This document shows, piece by piece, positions 44,005 to 52,623 of a stretch of 64,000 bases of DNA. The notes under the pieces are model-generated. The model made no database searches and had not been told where the DNA came from. It saw only the letters and a program-made list of their open reading frames with translations. The position numbers and the translations under genes are program-made. Where the stretch lies: NCBI RefSeq assembly GCF_963931675.1, contig NZ_OZ007039.1, forward strand, positions 3,313,719 through 3,377,718, read 5' to 3'. The first letter of the stretch is position 1. Each line of letters opens with the position of its first letter. The DNA comes from an uncultured Alistipes sp. Its GTDB lineage: Bacteria > Bacteroidota > Bacteroidia > Bacteroidales > Rikenellaceae.

Positions 44005-44120
44005 ACGAAAAAGCGGGCAAACTTTTCTTTAAAGATACTGATTCTTAGGGACTTTTGCAAATATAAACAACTAATAATTAGGCATATAACAACATAATTT
44101 ATATTTTGTCATCTACTAAA
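42901..44120 (-). mobile_element. IS4-family insertion sequence
   Basis: 1220 bp. Terminal inverted repeats CTAAGTACATGACAAAA (42901-42917) and TTTTGTCATCTACTAAA (44104-44120), 14 of 17 matching. Its left end abuts the target duplication; its right end adjoins nim, and no duplication follows it, so it moved as part of a larger unit. Confidence 0.8.
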
Positions 44121-44152
44121 ACCTTTGCCTTATGTTAAATGAAAGAAATATG

Positions 44153-44641
44153 ATGTTCAGAGAAATGCGGCGCAAACGCCAGTTGTTGCCGCCCGAAGAA
44201 AGCTTGGCGATACTGGAGCGCATGACCGGCGGTACGCTTGCCCTTCATGGCGATAACGGATATCCGTATGCTGTCCCCGTGAGCTATGTGTATGCCGACG
44301 GGAAGATTTATTTTCACAGTGCCGTGCAAGGGCATAAGATGGATGCCATCAGGCAGCATCCCGAAGTCTCGTTTTGTGTGGTGGAGCAAGACCGGATAGT
44401 TCCTGCCGAGTTTACAACCTATTTCCGGAGTGTCATTGTCTTCGGTAAAGCCCGTATCCTGACCGATGAGGTAGAGAAGCGTGCCGCTATGCTTCGGCTG
44501 GCAGAGAAGTATTCGTCCGGCGAGTCGGGTATGCAAGACGAGATAGACAAGGGATTCGACCATCTGGTAATGGTGGAGATAACCGTCGAGCACATGACAG
44601 GCAAGGAGGCTATAGAGCTGGTGCGGCAGAAAGGGAAATAA
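44153..44641 (+). CDS. nim: Nim-type 5-nitroimidazole resistance protein
   Basis: About 162 aa from the family start MFREMRRKRQLLPPEESLAI (ATGs at 44132 and 44150 are alternatives). PNPOx-like FMN-binding split barrel: LHGDNGYPYAVPVSYVYADG, the His-containing HSAVQGHKMDAI and AEFTTYFRSVIVFGKARIL. Nim proteins reduce or bind nitroimidazoles such as metronidazole to non-toxic forms. An IS ends 32 bp upstream, the classic arrangement by which IS promoters raise nim expression. I did not find a convincing -33/-7 pair. Confidence 0.9.
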   Translation: MFREMRRKRQLLPPEESLAILERMTGGTLALHGDNGYPYAVPVSYVYADGKIYFHSAVQGHKMDAIRQHPEVSFCVVEQDRIVPAEFTTYFRSVIVFGKARILTDEVEKRAAMLRLAEKYSSGESGMQDEIDKGFDHLVMVEITVEHMTGKEAIELVRQKGK

Positions 44642-44705
44642 CAGGTGGGACGCTTTTCCGTCAAAGGATGGTTTTTATCAGATAGTAAAAACCGGGAGAA
44701 ACAGC

Positions 44706-44754
44706 AATCCCCTTGTTTCGCTTTGCCGCAATGGGCAAGAGAAGCAAGGGGATT
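44706..44754. terminator. Bidirectional terminator between nim and the RNase G fragment
   Basis: AATCCCCTTG and CAAGGGGATT form a perfect 10-bp stem, with CTTTGCC/GGGCAAG inside. Confidence 0.65.
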
Positions 44755-44780
44755 ATTGCGTCAGGGGAACCGAATGTCCG

Positions 44781-45401
44781 TTATTTGATTTCGAACTCCT
44801 CCTTCATGTCTATTTCTTCGTTGTGCGCGTCATAGAATTTATATTGCAGGAAGGCAAGGCTCTGGTTCGGGATGATACGGATACCGAAACCATATCTCAT
44901 CTGCCACTTCCGTTTGAGCGACATGAAGCCTTGGTTGATATAGGCAGCCACATAAGGGTGGATGTGCAATGTAAATTTCTTGACCTTCAACTTATTGACC
45001 AGGTAGTCAATTTTACTTTCCAGTGTATCTGTAAACAGAATGGAAGGCTTGATTTTCCCTTTGCAGAAACAGGTAGGGCAGTCTTCGTCGGTGGCTACGT
45101 CCATAGCGGGACGCACACGCTGACGGGTAATCTGCATCAGACCGAATTTGCTGAGGGGCAGGATGTTGTGCTTTGCACGGTCTTTCTGCATGTTCTGACA
45201 CATGCGTTCGTACAGTTTCTGGCGGTTTTCGGCAAGGTTCATGTCGATAAAATCGACAACGATGATTCCTCCCATATCTCTTAACCGAAGCTGGCGTGCC
45301 AACTCATCGGCAGCGCCCAAGTTGACGTCGAGGGCATTGGCTTCTTGCCCGTTGGCCGATTTCGAACGGTTCCCGCTGTTCACGTCTACTACGTGAATCA
45401 T
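44781..45401 (-). pseudogene. RNase G/E 3' fragment
   Basis: 206 aa of the C-terminal half of an Rne/Rng family ribonuclease: VDVNSGNRSKSANGQEANAL with the catalytic-domain motif, IIVVDFIDMNLAENRQKLYE with metal-binding Asp, and the zinc-link-like CPTC. The N-terminal S1 and RNase H-like parts are missing; homology ends at 45403, where outer-membrane protein sequence starts. A housekeeping gene fragment beside nim indicates that a piece of some chromosome was captured. Confidence 0.85.
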
Positions 45402-45403
45402 TT

Positions 45404-45925
45404 ATAACTACCATATCCGTAGCCCAGAGTCGTTATCGTGGTTTTGTCAATACCGGTTATTCATTTGGCAGCGGTGAGTATGGTTTCAGTCAATGGCATA
45501 TCAACACTGTCCATGGCGTAGATCTCTTTCATAACAATCTTTTCATTGGAGGAGGTATAGGGTTGGGTATTTCAACAGAAAGCGACATACTTAAAACATA
45601 CAGTCTGCCTGTTTTCGCAGATGTACGTTATACACTTTGTAACTTAAAAGTTAAGCCATACATAGATATGAAAATCGGATACTCTGAACTTTTTGAAGAA
45701 GAACATGATGGTGGAGGTTATAAAAGTGGAGGTTTTTATATTTCCCCCTCTGCCGGAATATCACTGCCTGTCACAAAAAAGACTTCAATTCATGTTGGTA
45801 TAGGATATACGTATAACCAGGCAAAATATGAATTCTCTTATATACCGGGAATTGGCTCCATGGGTAGGAATAATAAAAGATTTAATGCTGGTGGGTTGAC
45901 TTTATCCGTTGGGGTTTCTTTTTAG
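45404..45925 (+). pseudogene. Outer-membrane beta-barrel protein, 3' fragment
   Basis: An open frame without its own start encodes AQSRYRGFVNTGYSFGSGEY, then a series of amphipathic beta strands (IGGGIGLGIST, VRYTLCNLKVKPYIDMKIGY, SIHVGIGYTYNQAKYEF) and ends GLTLSVGVSF with a terminal Phe, as in outer-membrane barrels. The 5' part is missing at the junction with the RNase G fragment. Confidence 0.7.
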
Positions 45926-45980
45926 AACCAAACTTAAATACAGGGGACAAACATCCCTCACGCAAGCATGTATCTGTAAT

Positions 45981-46880
45981 TTACATACCCATTCCAAAAC
46001 CCCGACTTCTTTTCCTGGGCTGGTCGAGTTCTTCCTCCAGCTGCTTCTTCCGCTGTGGTGCCTGGTTGATTTCCGGAACTTGGGAAATACTGTTTCCCTG
46101 TTGTTGGTTCTCTTCACGGCCTTGTTCCTGGTGCGGTTCCTGAAGATCCCGGCTCCATTCGGCTTTCATCTTTTCAAGCCGTTCATGGTTCACACGTTCC
46201 GCCCACTCCTTTTTCTGGAAGATTTCTTTCGGGCTTCCGTTCTTCATGGTATTGAGATAGTCGAATGTCTGTTCCGGAGCCCGGTCATACCCTGTGCGCT
46301 TATCAAATGAAGATTCACACTTTCGGAAAAAATCTGTCCTGTCAAAACCTCCCTTCACGTTTCCGCAGTTCTTCTTCCCGGTGTGGTTGGTCTTCGGACT
46401 TAGCTTCCTGGTGTTGCTCCTGTCCTTCCGGCTGACGATGATATGTGCGTGCATGTCGTACCGGTCGGCTCCCTTCCTCTCAAAATGGATCTTCCCGTAA
46501 TACTCGATATCCTCTTTGTTCAGGCCTTTTCCAAACCCTTCCGCATAGTGCTGCATCACATCATCACGGACATACTTTCTCATGGCTTCAGCCTGTTCCT
46601 TCTCTGTCTTGCCCATTTTCTCCAGCTCCCGGCTGGAAGGGCTTACCGTGATCACATAGAACTTCGCATCGTTCCGGCTTAATTTTGCCTTGTTGTTGTC
46701 TATCTTGAAGGTTACTTCCTGTGCGCTTATATAGTCACGTGAGTTATTGAAAAACGGCTGCACTTCCTGGCCGTTCTTCATGCGCTCCAGATCCTCATGC
46801 TGGAGGTAGGTCGTTACTCCTGTGCAGCTCCCTGTATTGGCATAAGTTCCGGAACCGCCACCCTGAATTTTTATATTCAT
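45981..46880 (-). CDS. Relaxase/mobilisation protein (DUF5712-like)
   Basis: 299 aa. The N-terminus begins MNIKIQGGGSGTYANTGSCT; the histidine motif IHFERKGADRYDMHAHIIVS is typical of small relaxases of Bacteroides mobilisable elements; FYVITVSPSSRELEKMGKTE and GGFDRTDFFRKCE are further family-like parts. Low-complexity Gln/Lys-rich C-terminus. The upstream gene overlaps it by 4 nt. Residues of its middle part are repeated in a second copy at 51229-51803. Confidence 0.75.
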   Translation of the reverse strand: MNIKIQGGGSGTYANTGSCTGVTTYLQHEDLERMKNGQEVQPFFNNSRDYISAQEVTFKIDNNKAKLSRNDAKFYVITVSPSSRELEKMGKTEKEQAEAMRKYVRDDVMQHYAEGFGKGLNKEDIEYYGKIHFERKGADRYDMHAHIIVSRKDRSNTRKLSPKTNHTGKKNCGNVKGGFDRTDFFRKCESSFDKRTGYDRAPEQTFDYLNTMKNGSPKEIFQKKEWAERVNHERLEKMKAEWSRDLQEPHQEQGREENQQQGNSISQVPEINQAPQRKKQLEEELDQPRKRSRGFGMGM

Positions 46881-47566
46881 AGTCCCCTCCTTTCCTTTTC
46901 CCTCTCATAGACTTTGTTTATATCATCGAGTAGCCCGGTCTTTCCTTTTGCATCGAGGAAGGAAACTATATGTTGCATGGCTTTAAGTTGTGCTGTTTCG
47001 TTGGCTTCTATCCGCTTGAAAATGGCCTGCTGGTTCTTCCTGATAGTTGCATCAGAATCCCGTACCGCTCTTTCAGCTCTGTCAATAGCTTTTCCCTTTT
47101 CGCTGGATTGGTTCATCACCTCGATGAAAAGTTCGCTGTTCTCCTTCAGGAACCGCCTGAACTTTTCTTCCGAAAGTAAGGATGAAAGGCTTATGGTTAT
47201 CTGTGTGCTGGCTCCGGCCAGAGCTTCACAAGCCGGACGCACAAGATCCGTTTCCTGTTTCTTCAGGAATGCGAACACCTGATCCATGCGCTTGATAAGC
47301 TTCTGCATTTCCTGTGCCGGGCTTTCATGCTCGATATCTTTATCGTTCCATTCCAGTATCGTTTCACCCAATAGAGAAAATTTTATCATTTGAATATTGA
47401 TATTGTTTATTTCTTTTCGGAGCTCGTCTATTTTTTTATTGCCAAGTTCTAATGCTTCTATCTCCTGCCATTCATAGAGGCTATTATATGCCATACATCC
47501 GATAAGAATGGAGATAAGTATATATCCCAACCGTATTGCCTTATAGAAATTTCCTGACCGCTCCAT
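46877..47566 (-). CDS. Fusion of RteA N-terminus with a mobilisation accessory protein
   Basis: 229 aa. Residues 1 to about 80, including a membrane helix (RLGYILISILIGCMAYNSLY) and LLGETILEWNDKDIEH, match the N-terminus of RteA, the gene normally after tet(Q); the RteA-like protein at 35700 has the equivalent FGETILEWEEADTALYRAKR. After EH the sequence changes to ESPAQEMQKLIKRMDQVFAF, a soluble helical protein that looks like a mobilisation accessory factor, cotranscribed with the relaxase. The result puts mob genes under the tet(Q) promoter. Confidence 0.7.
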   Translation of the reverse strand: MERSGNFYKAIRLGYILISILIGCMAYNSLYEWQEIEALELGNKKIDELRKEINNINIQMIKFSLLGETILEWNDKDIEHESPAQEMQKLIKRMDQVFAFLKKQETDLVRPACEALAGASTQITISLSSLLSEEKFRRFLKENSELFIEVMNQSSEKGKAIDRAERAVRDSDATIRKNQQAIFKRIEANETAQLKAMQHIVSFLDAKGKTGLLDDINKVYEREKERRGL

Positions 47567-49491
47567 TATTTTGATGACATTGTTTTTTGAAACATGAATA
47601 AAAGTTTATCGTTTTCGTTCATGCGGATATTATCAGAATAACCGCCTTTTGTTATTTGATACCCGCATGGCTTAACCATAAAAATGCCTAAGCCCTTAGT
47701 GTATGAACTTATTTCTGAGGCATAGTCTTTACTTGTATTTAATGGAACTTTCCCTTTAATATGACACCACTCATTATTGCAACTGATGTCTTCAATCTCA
47801 GACATCATTTTTTGCAAATCTGTAATAGCTTTGGAACTTGCCTCCTGGGGTATCTGCAACTCAAAATATAGCATCGGTTCGAGAATGTCCACACCTGACT
47901 GTTGCAAAGCCAGCCTGAAGACATAAGGGGTCAGCTGCCTGAAATCAGCAGGTGTACTTACCGGGCTATAATATTCGGCTTGAGTAAAAGTCACTTTCAG
48001 ATCTGTCACTTCCCATCCATGTAAACCAGATTGGCAAGACATACGGATTCCTTCAAAAACGGCATTTTGAAAAGAATGGTTCAGATAACCATAGGAGATG
48101 TCACTTTCGATCTGCAACCCTGTCCCTAACGGCAAGGGTTCAAGAGTCAGCCCTATTGTGGCCCAATAAGGGTTGGGTGGCACTTCGATCTGAATAATCT
48201 TATTGACCTTTTTTACAGGTCGTTCTTTGTAGATAGTCTTGATCTCATCAAAATGGACCTTTACGGAAAATCGTTCTTCCAGCAATGTCTGTATGATTTC
48301 CTTTTGGGTCAAACCATATAACGAGATTTCCAATTCATCGCTATATGAGTTTATGGAAAAGGACAAAGACGGGTCTTCAATCCACAATGTATTCAGAGCG
48401 GATATAACCTTGCTCCTCTCTTCGGGCTTGTCTGGCCGGACGGAGGATTTGAGAGCGGGATGCTGATGAGATAATCCTTGAATCAAACAAGGTTTAGCAC
48501 CTAAATAATCTCCGATTCGAAAATCTTCCATATCCTCTACAATCGCGATATCATTGGCACCCACTTCATCAACATTTATCTCTCTGCCCTGATAAATAGT
48601 TTTCAGATTTTTAATCTTGATGGATTTTTCCGAATCGTTGATTCTTACAACGTCTCTAAGTCTCAGACTTCCGTCAATTATTTTTAGAAAACTTCTTTTA
48701 TGTCCTTTGGGGTCATGCTCTATCTTATAGAGATAAGCTGAAAGTCTGTCTGAGACTGATGCCGGAGGAAGTATAAAAGAAGTGATGGCGTCCATCAACT
48801 CATTGATGCCGATATTGAACATTGCTGATCCATGTAGCACCGGATAGACTTTGGCTTTTGCCACAAGAGCGATTATCGTATTCCAATAATCAGTCGGTGG
48901 AATTTCGCTATCCGCCAAATATCGTTCCAATATGTTGTCGTCATGGTCGCATACAAATTCTTTGTATTCTTCCTTTATATATGTTTGGGAGCAAACTGGA
49001 TAAACCGATCCATCGACAACAGTTTGCATACACAGGACATCTTGCGACAGATTTGTTTTTATATCCAGATACAAATGCTCCAAATTCACACCGGCACGGT
49101 CAATCTTATTGATAAATATAATTGTCGGGATTTGCAGCTTCTGTAAAGTATTGAACAGCAACTTTGTCTGCGCTTGTATGCCTTCCTTTGCGGATAAGAT
49201 GAGGACTGCTCCATCAAGCATTTTGAATGTCCGCTCCACTTCCGCAATAAAATCCATGTGTCCCGGAGTGTCAATGATATTGCATTTCACCCCGTTCCAG
49301 ATAATAGATGTCGTAGAAGCCCGGACAGTAATTCCTCTACGTTTCTCTATATCCATAGAGTCTGTTATGGTGTCACCATTATCCACACGGCCGCACTTTT
49401 CCGTTGCTCCACTGGCAAACAGCAGATTCTCGGTTACGGAAGTTTTTCCTGCATCAATGTGAGCAAGAATTCCTAAATTTATAATATTCAT
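47566..49491 (-). CDS. tet(Q): Tetracycline resistance ribosomal protection protein Tet(Q)
   Basis: 641 aa, full length. Start [20 protein letters not shown] with the G1 loop, DTPGHMDF (G3), NKIDRAG (G4), and the typical C-terminus [13 protein letters not shown]-like GTPase that removes tetracycline from the ribosome. ATG 49491 is the known start; an in-frame GTG at 49539 would add 16 residues. The stop overlaps the start of the fusion gene by 1 nt, as tetQ-rteA in CTnDOT. Confidence 0.97.
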   Translation of the reverse strand: MNIINLGILAHIDAGKTSVTENLLFASGATEKCGRVDNGDTITDSMDIEKRRGITVRASTTSIIWNGVKCNIIDTPGHMDFIAEVERTFKMLDGAVLILSAKEGIQAQTKLLFNTLQKLQIPTIIFINKIDRAGVNLEHLYLDIKTNLSQDVLCMQTVVDGSVYPVCSQTYIKEEYKEFVCDHDDNILERYLADSEIPPTDYWNTIIALVAKAKVYPVLHGSAMFNIGINELMDAITSFILPPASVSDRLSAYLYKIEHDPKGHKRSFLKIIDGSLRLRDVVRINDSEKSIKIKNLKTIYQGREINVDEVGANDIAIVEDMEDFRIGDYLGAKPCLIQGLSHQHPALKSSVRPDKPEERSKVISALNTLWIEDPSLSFSINSYSDELEISLYGLTQKEIIQTLLEERFSVKVHFDEIKTIYKERPVKKVNKIIQIEVPPNPYWATIGLTLEPLPLGTGLQIESDISYGYLNHSFQNAVFEGIRMSCQSGLHGWEVTDLKVTFTQAEYYSPVSTPADFRQLTPYVFRLALQQSGVDILEPMLYFELQIPQEASSKAITDLQKMMSEIEDISCNNEWCHIKGKVPLNTSKDYASEISSYTKGLGIFMVKPCGYQITKGGYSDNIRMNENDKLLFMFQKTMSSK

Positions 49492-49605
49492 TTGGATTAA
49501 GCAATAATATACTACAGTAGATGCGTTGTCGAAACGCACCTTTTAATACCTCCTCGTAGCATGTGAGAACTACAGGATTACTAACTCGTATTAATATGTA
49601 TATTA

Positions 49606-49617
49606 TTACTGCCGCAT
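49606..49617 (-). promoter_or_regulatory. tet(Q) three-codon leader peptide
   Basis: ATG CGG CAG TAA, just after the -7 box. In CTnDOT tetracycline induction acts through a short leader peptide and mRNA structure that masks the tetQ ribosome site. A second short frame, 16 codons, runs 49562-49512. Confidence 0.6.
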
Positions 49618-49625
49618 AACGATTA

Positions 49626-49656
49626 CAAAATTACACAAAAAAATATATCTAACAAA
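49626..49656 (-). promoter_or_regulatory. tet(Q) promoter
   Basis: Minus strand TTTG (49656-49653), 19-nt spacer, TAATTTTG (49633-49626): perfect Bacteroidetes consensus. Confidence 0.85.
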
Positions 49657-50021
49657 AGTGGGAGGATTTTTTAACTTTTTACCATAGACATTTTATTAGG
49701 GAAGCGTAGGTTCAACTGGCAAGTACAAATAAGTAGAAATGTTTGAACAACACCGTTTTAGGAAGTTGAAAAATCAAGTTTCTCTCTCGGTATAGCGTTT
49801 ATTTTGGCCAATATCTTCTTTAGTTTAGCATTTGTGTATTTCCCATTCGTGTTCTATTTAGCTCCTTATTATGAGTATGTAGCAAGTTACTTATCAAATT
49901 CAGCCTCTTTGAGGGTCAAATATGGTTTTGCAAATGGTGACTGACAAGACATAAACAAGGTCAGCAGGAATTTTTTACATAAATGGACATGAATGTATAT
50001 AACCTAAAATAAGAATAAATT

Positions 50022-50125
50022 TTAATAAGGGCTGCCCAAAAAGAAAAAAATGCAGTTGCCATCCTATAGATACTTGCAGAAAGGATAAAATTTACTTTTA
50101 GACCTTTTGGGATAGCCCTTATTAA
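50022..50125. repeat. MITE-like 104-bp element
   Basis: Ends TTAATAAGGGCTGCCCAAAA and, inverted, TTAATAAGGGCTATCCCAAA; no coding capacity. It sits between the tet(Q) control region and a truncated helicase gene. The rest of 49657-50148 holds nothing I can identify. Confidence 0.65.
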
Positions 50126-50148
50126 TACTTCAGATAAAATTCCTTAGG

Positions 50149-51228
50149 TTATATTTTCAATCCTTTGGACCGGGTTTCCTCCTTGGCATACAGTCCCGGA
50201 CGCCCGATTATGACATGGTTGGCAACGATACTATCCGCCGGACTGCGTATCTGCGGCGGTGCATTTTCGGGATATTGCGCCTGCCTGTTCCTCACATCTT
50301 CCGCTTCCGGCTTGAGCTGTTGCCCTTCATTCTCCTTTTCTGCGACTTCGGGCGTGGGTGGCGCAAGCTCCAGCTGAATTTTTCGGTCAAGGGCGGCAAG
50401 TTCGGACTTCAACTGCTTCAGCTCGTCCTCCTTCTTCCACACCTTACCCGCTATCTCCTGTAACTGCGGTATCTCCATCTCCAGCACCTCGTTCTTCGCC
50501 TTGTACTGGTCGATGATGGAGGGTATCCTCTCCATCGCGTTGAGGAAGTTGCGGGCGGCGGCCAACGGGTCAGCCATCGCCAGATGCCCGTTGTTGTAGG
50601 TGTACTTGTAGTTCCCCTCGACCACGAAGCGGTTGTCGGTGAACTCCAATCCCTCTTTGAGTATCCTTTCGCTCACCACCTTTATCGGAAAACCGTAAAG
50701 TTCACCGACCTGCGTGTACAACCCTCCGGTCGTGGCATTCTTGGCTATCTCCTGCAAACGCTTTCCGATGACCTTCTCATCGGCGGAATCCACTCCGTCC
50801 ACCTTTATTATATTAAGGCGGTTGCCCTCCTTGTCGGTCTGCACCACCGACAGGAAGCGGTTCCAGTCCTCCGTCATGGCATCTATGAAAGCCGTGTTGT
50901 TGCGCAACTCGCCGGTCTTTGACTCCAGCTTGAACTCCGAATCACGCTTGCCCTTGTTGAACGACTTGCGTTCCCCTTCGAGCGATGCGATCCGCTTTTC
51001 CAGTTTCGCCTTGTCCAACAGGTCGGTATTGCCGGAGAGCAACGCCATGTATTCCGAGAAATTCATGCCCGATTTTTCGTCCATTGCCCCCTCGTCGATG
51101 GTACGCGCACCCATCGCACCGCTTTTGAGCTGGCTTATGAAAGTCTGCTTGCAGTGCAGGAGGTTGAACTTGTAGCTGTCCAGTGACTTCTCCACCGCGT
51201 AGATGATTACATCCACGTTGTTCCCGGC
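50149..51228 (-). pseudogene. C-terminal fragment of a large ICE helicase/methylase protein
   Basis: About 359 codons. NNVDVIIYAVEKSLDSYKFN, LHCKQTFISQLKSGAMGART and MNFSEYMALLSGNTDLLDKA match the end of the very large SNF2-type helicase/N6-methylase proteins carried by Bacteroides ICEs. A coiled-coil stretch and Pro-rich tail follow. The N-terminal helicase and methylase domains are missing; the frame joins a relaxase fragment at about 51228 with no start of its own. Confidence 0.75.
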
Positions 51229-51803
51229 GCGGTTCCTGAAGATCCCGGCTCCATTCGGCTTTCATCTTCTCAAGCCGTTCATGGTTCACACGTTCCGCCC
51301 ACTCCTTTTTCTGGAAGATTTCTTTCGGGCTTCCGTTCTTCATGGTATTGAGATAGTCGAATGTCTGTTCCGGAGCCCGGTCATACCCTGTGCGCTTATC
51401 AAATGAAGATTCACACTTTCGGAAAAAATCTGTCCTGTCAAAACCTCCCTTCACGTTTCCGCAGTTCTTCTTCCCGGTGTGGTTGGTCTTCGGACTTAGC
51501 TTCCTGGTGTTGCTCCTGTCCTTCCGGCTGACGATGATATGTGCGTGCATGTCGTACCGGTCGGCTCCCTTCCTCTCAAAATGGATCTTCCCGTAATACT
51601 CGATATCCTCTTTGTTCAGGCCTTTTCCAAACCCTTCCGCATAGTGCTGCATCACATCATCACGGACATACTTTCTCATGGCTTCAGCCTGTTCCTTCTC
51701 TGTCTTGCCCATTTTCTCCAGCTCCCGGCTGGAAGGGCTTACCGTGATCACATAGAACTTCGCATCGTTCCGGCTTAATTTTGCCTTGTTGTTGTCTATT
51801 TTG
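51229..51803 (-). pseudogene. Duplicate fragment of the DUF5712-like relaxase
   Basis: Nearly identical (offset 5096) to 46133-46707, with only scattered mismatches such as 46173/51269. Both the N-terminal 65 or so residues and the C-terminal tail are absent. It ends exactly at the right target duplication of the 8.9-kb insertion. Confidence 0.9.
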
Positions 51804-52185
51804 ATCTCAATTAAGAGAAAATAGTATTAACCTTTTCGGACCAGAGGCAACAGAAGTGATTGAGCCTGTACCAATGACAGATATTCGAAGGGCGATTAAA
51901 GAATCCTTACCCGGGTTGATAGCTAGCATTGAAGGTGACGAACACAATGTGATTTTAACTTTAGCCAGAATGTGGCTGACATCCTCTTCCGGTAGAATTT
52001 GCTCAAAAGATCAGGCTGCTGAATGGGCGATACCTAAATTAGCCAAAGAGCATGCTACTTTACTTGAAAAAGCAAAAAAGGCTTATTTGGGAGATTATGA
52101 TGACAAGTGGGAAGGAATGGAGACTGAGATAATTGAACTCGTTAATTATTTGAAAAGATCTATAGAGTCTTCCCTTAATATTTAA
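51804..52185 (+). pseudogene. Aminoglycoside adenylyltransferase C-terminal part
   Basis: Frame from 51805: LRENSINLFGPEATEVIEPV, PMTDIRRAIKESLPGLIASI, NVILTLARMWLTSS and WAIPKLAKEHATLLEKA, the helical domain of ANT(9)/ANT(3'')-type enzymes. Continues the frame that stops at 42900. Includes the right 9-bp target duplicate (51804-51812). With the N-terminus also missing, the gene is dead. Confidence 0.88.
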
Positions 52186-52298
52186 ATCCTTTTCGAATAG
52201 TTTAAATACAACAGTGATTAGTTTTTAATGCGTATTATTGGTGATTATTACTTCGATATGTTCCCTCATACCTCGTTTTCTCAAAAAACAGTAAAAAA

Positions 52299-52559
52299 TT
52301 GATAGATATGTTTCCGCATACGTCGGGCTCTAAAATTAGCCAAAGACATCAATTCCATCAACTCGAGCCACGTGGAGTGCGTAGTTTTGATGTCAAGGGT
52401 AAGCAAATAAAGGGCGAAAAGAAAGCTATAAAACTGCTTGAAACTTTTGAATACCTCAAATCCGCAACTACGCGCCTATATGATACAGAAGCGAAAATAA
52501 TCTGCATCGTTAGTAAAAAGGGGGCACAGTGCATCGAATGTCACCATAAAGACATATAA
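52299..52559 (+). CDS. Hypothetical short protein
   Basis: 86 aa, basic and soluble, with two Cys-containing ends (IICIVSKKGAQCIECHHKDI). No recognised domain. It lies between the adenylyltransferase fragment and an IS1380 element and may not be expressed. Confidence 0.3.
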   Translation: MIDMFPHTSGSKISQRHQFHQLEPRGVRSFDVKGKQIKGEKKAIKLLETFEYLKSATTRLYDTEAKIICIVSKKGAQCIECHHKDI

Positions 52560-52623
52560 ACGCCCCTTACCCCACCATGCGACTTGAGGCAATACGCAAA
52601 GTCACGACCATAAGTTGTCGGTG

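Noticed and set aside
43015..44097. 360-aa open frame antisense to the IS4 transposase
   Set aside because: Shadow of the transposase gene; composition is not protein-like.
44104..44131. Promoter for nim in the IS4 right end (ATATTTTG)
   Set aside because: One mismatch in the -7 box and no TTTG at 19 nt; too weak to list as a feature.
49492..49539. GTG start at 49539 giving a 16-residue longer Tet(Q), preceded by GAGGAGG
   Set aside because: The family starts at [13 protein letters not shown] (49491); the upstream GAGGAGG lies in the leader-peptide and attenuation region.
52560..52623. Left inverted repeat of the IS1380 element (CCTTACCCC at about 52565)
   Set aside because: Only five leading bases agree with the right end and there is no target duplication, so I left the boundary open.
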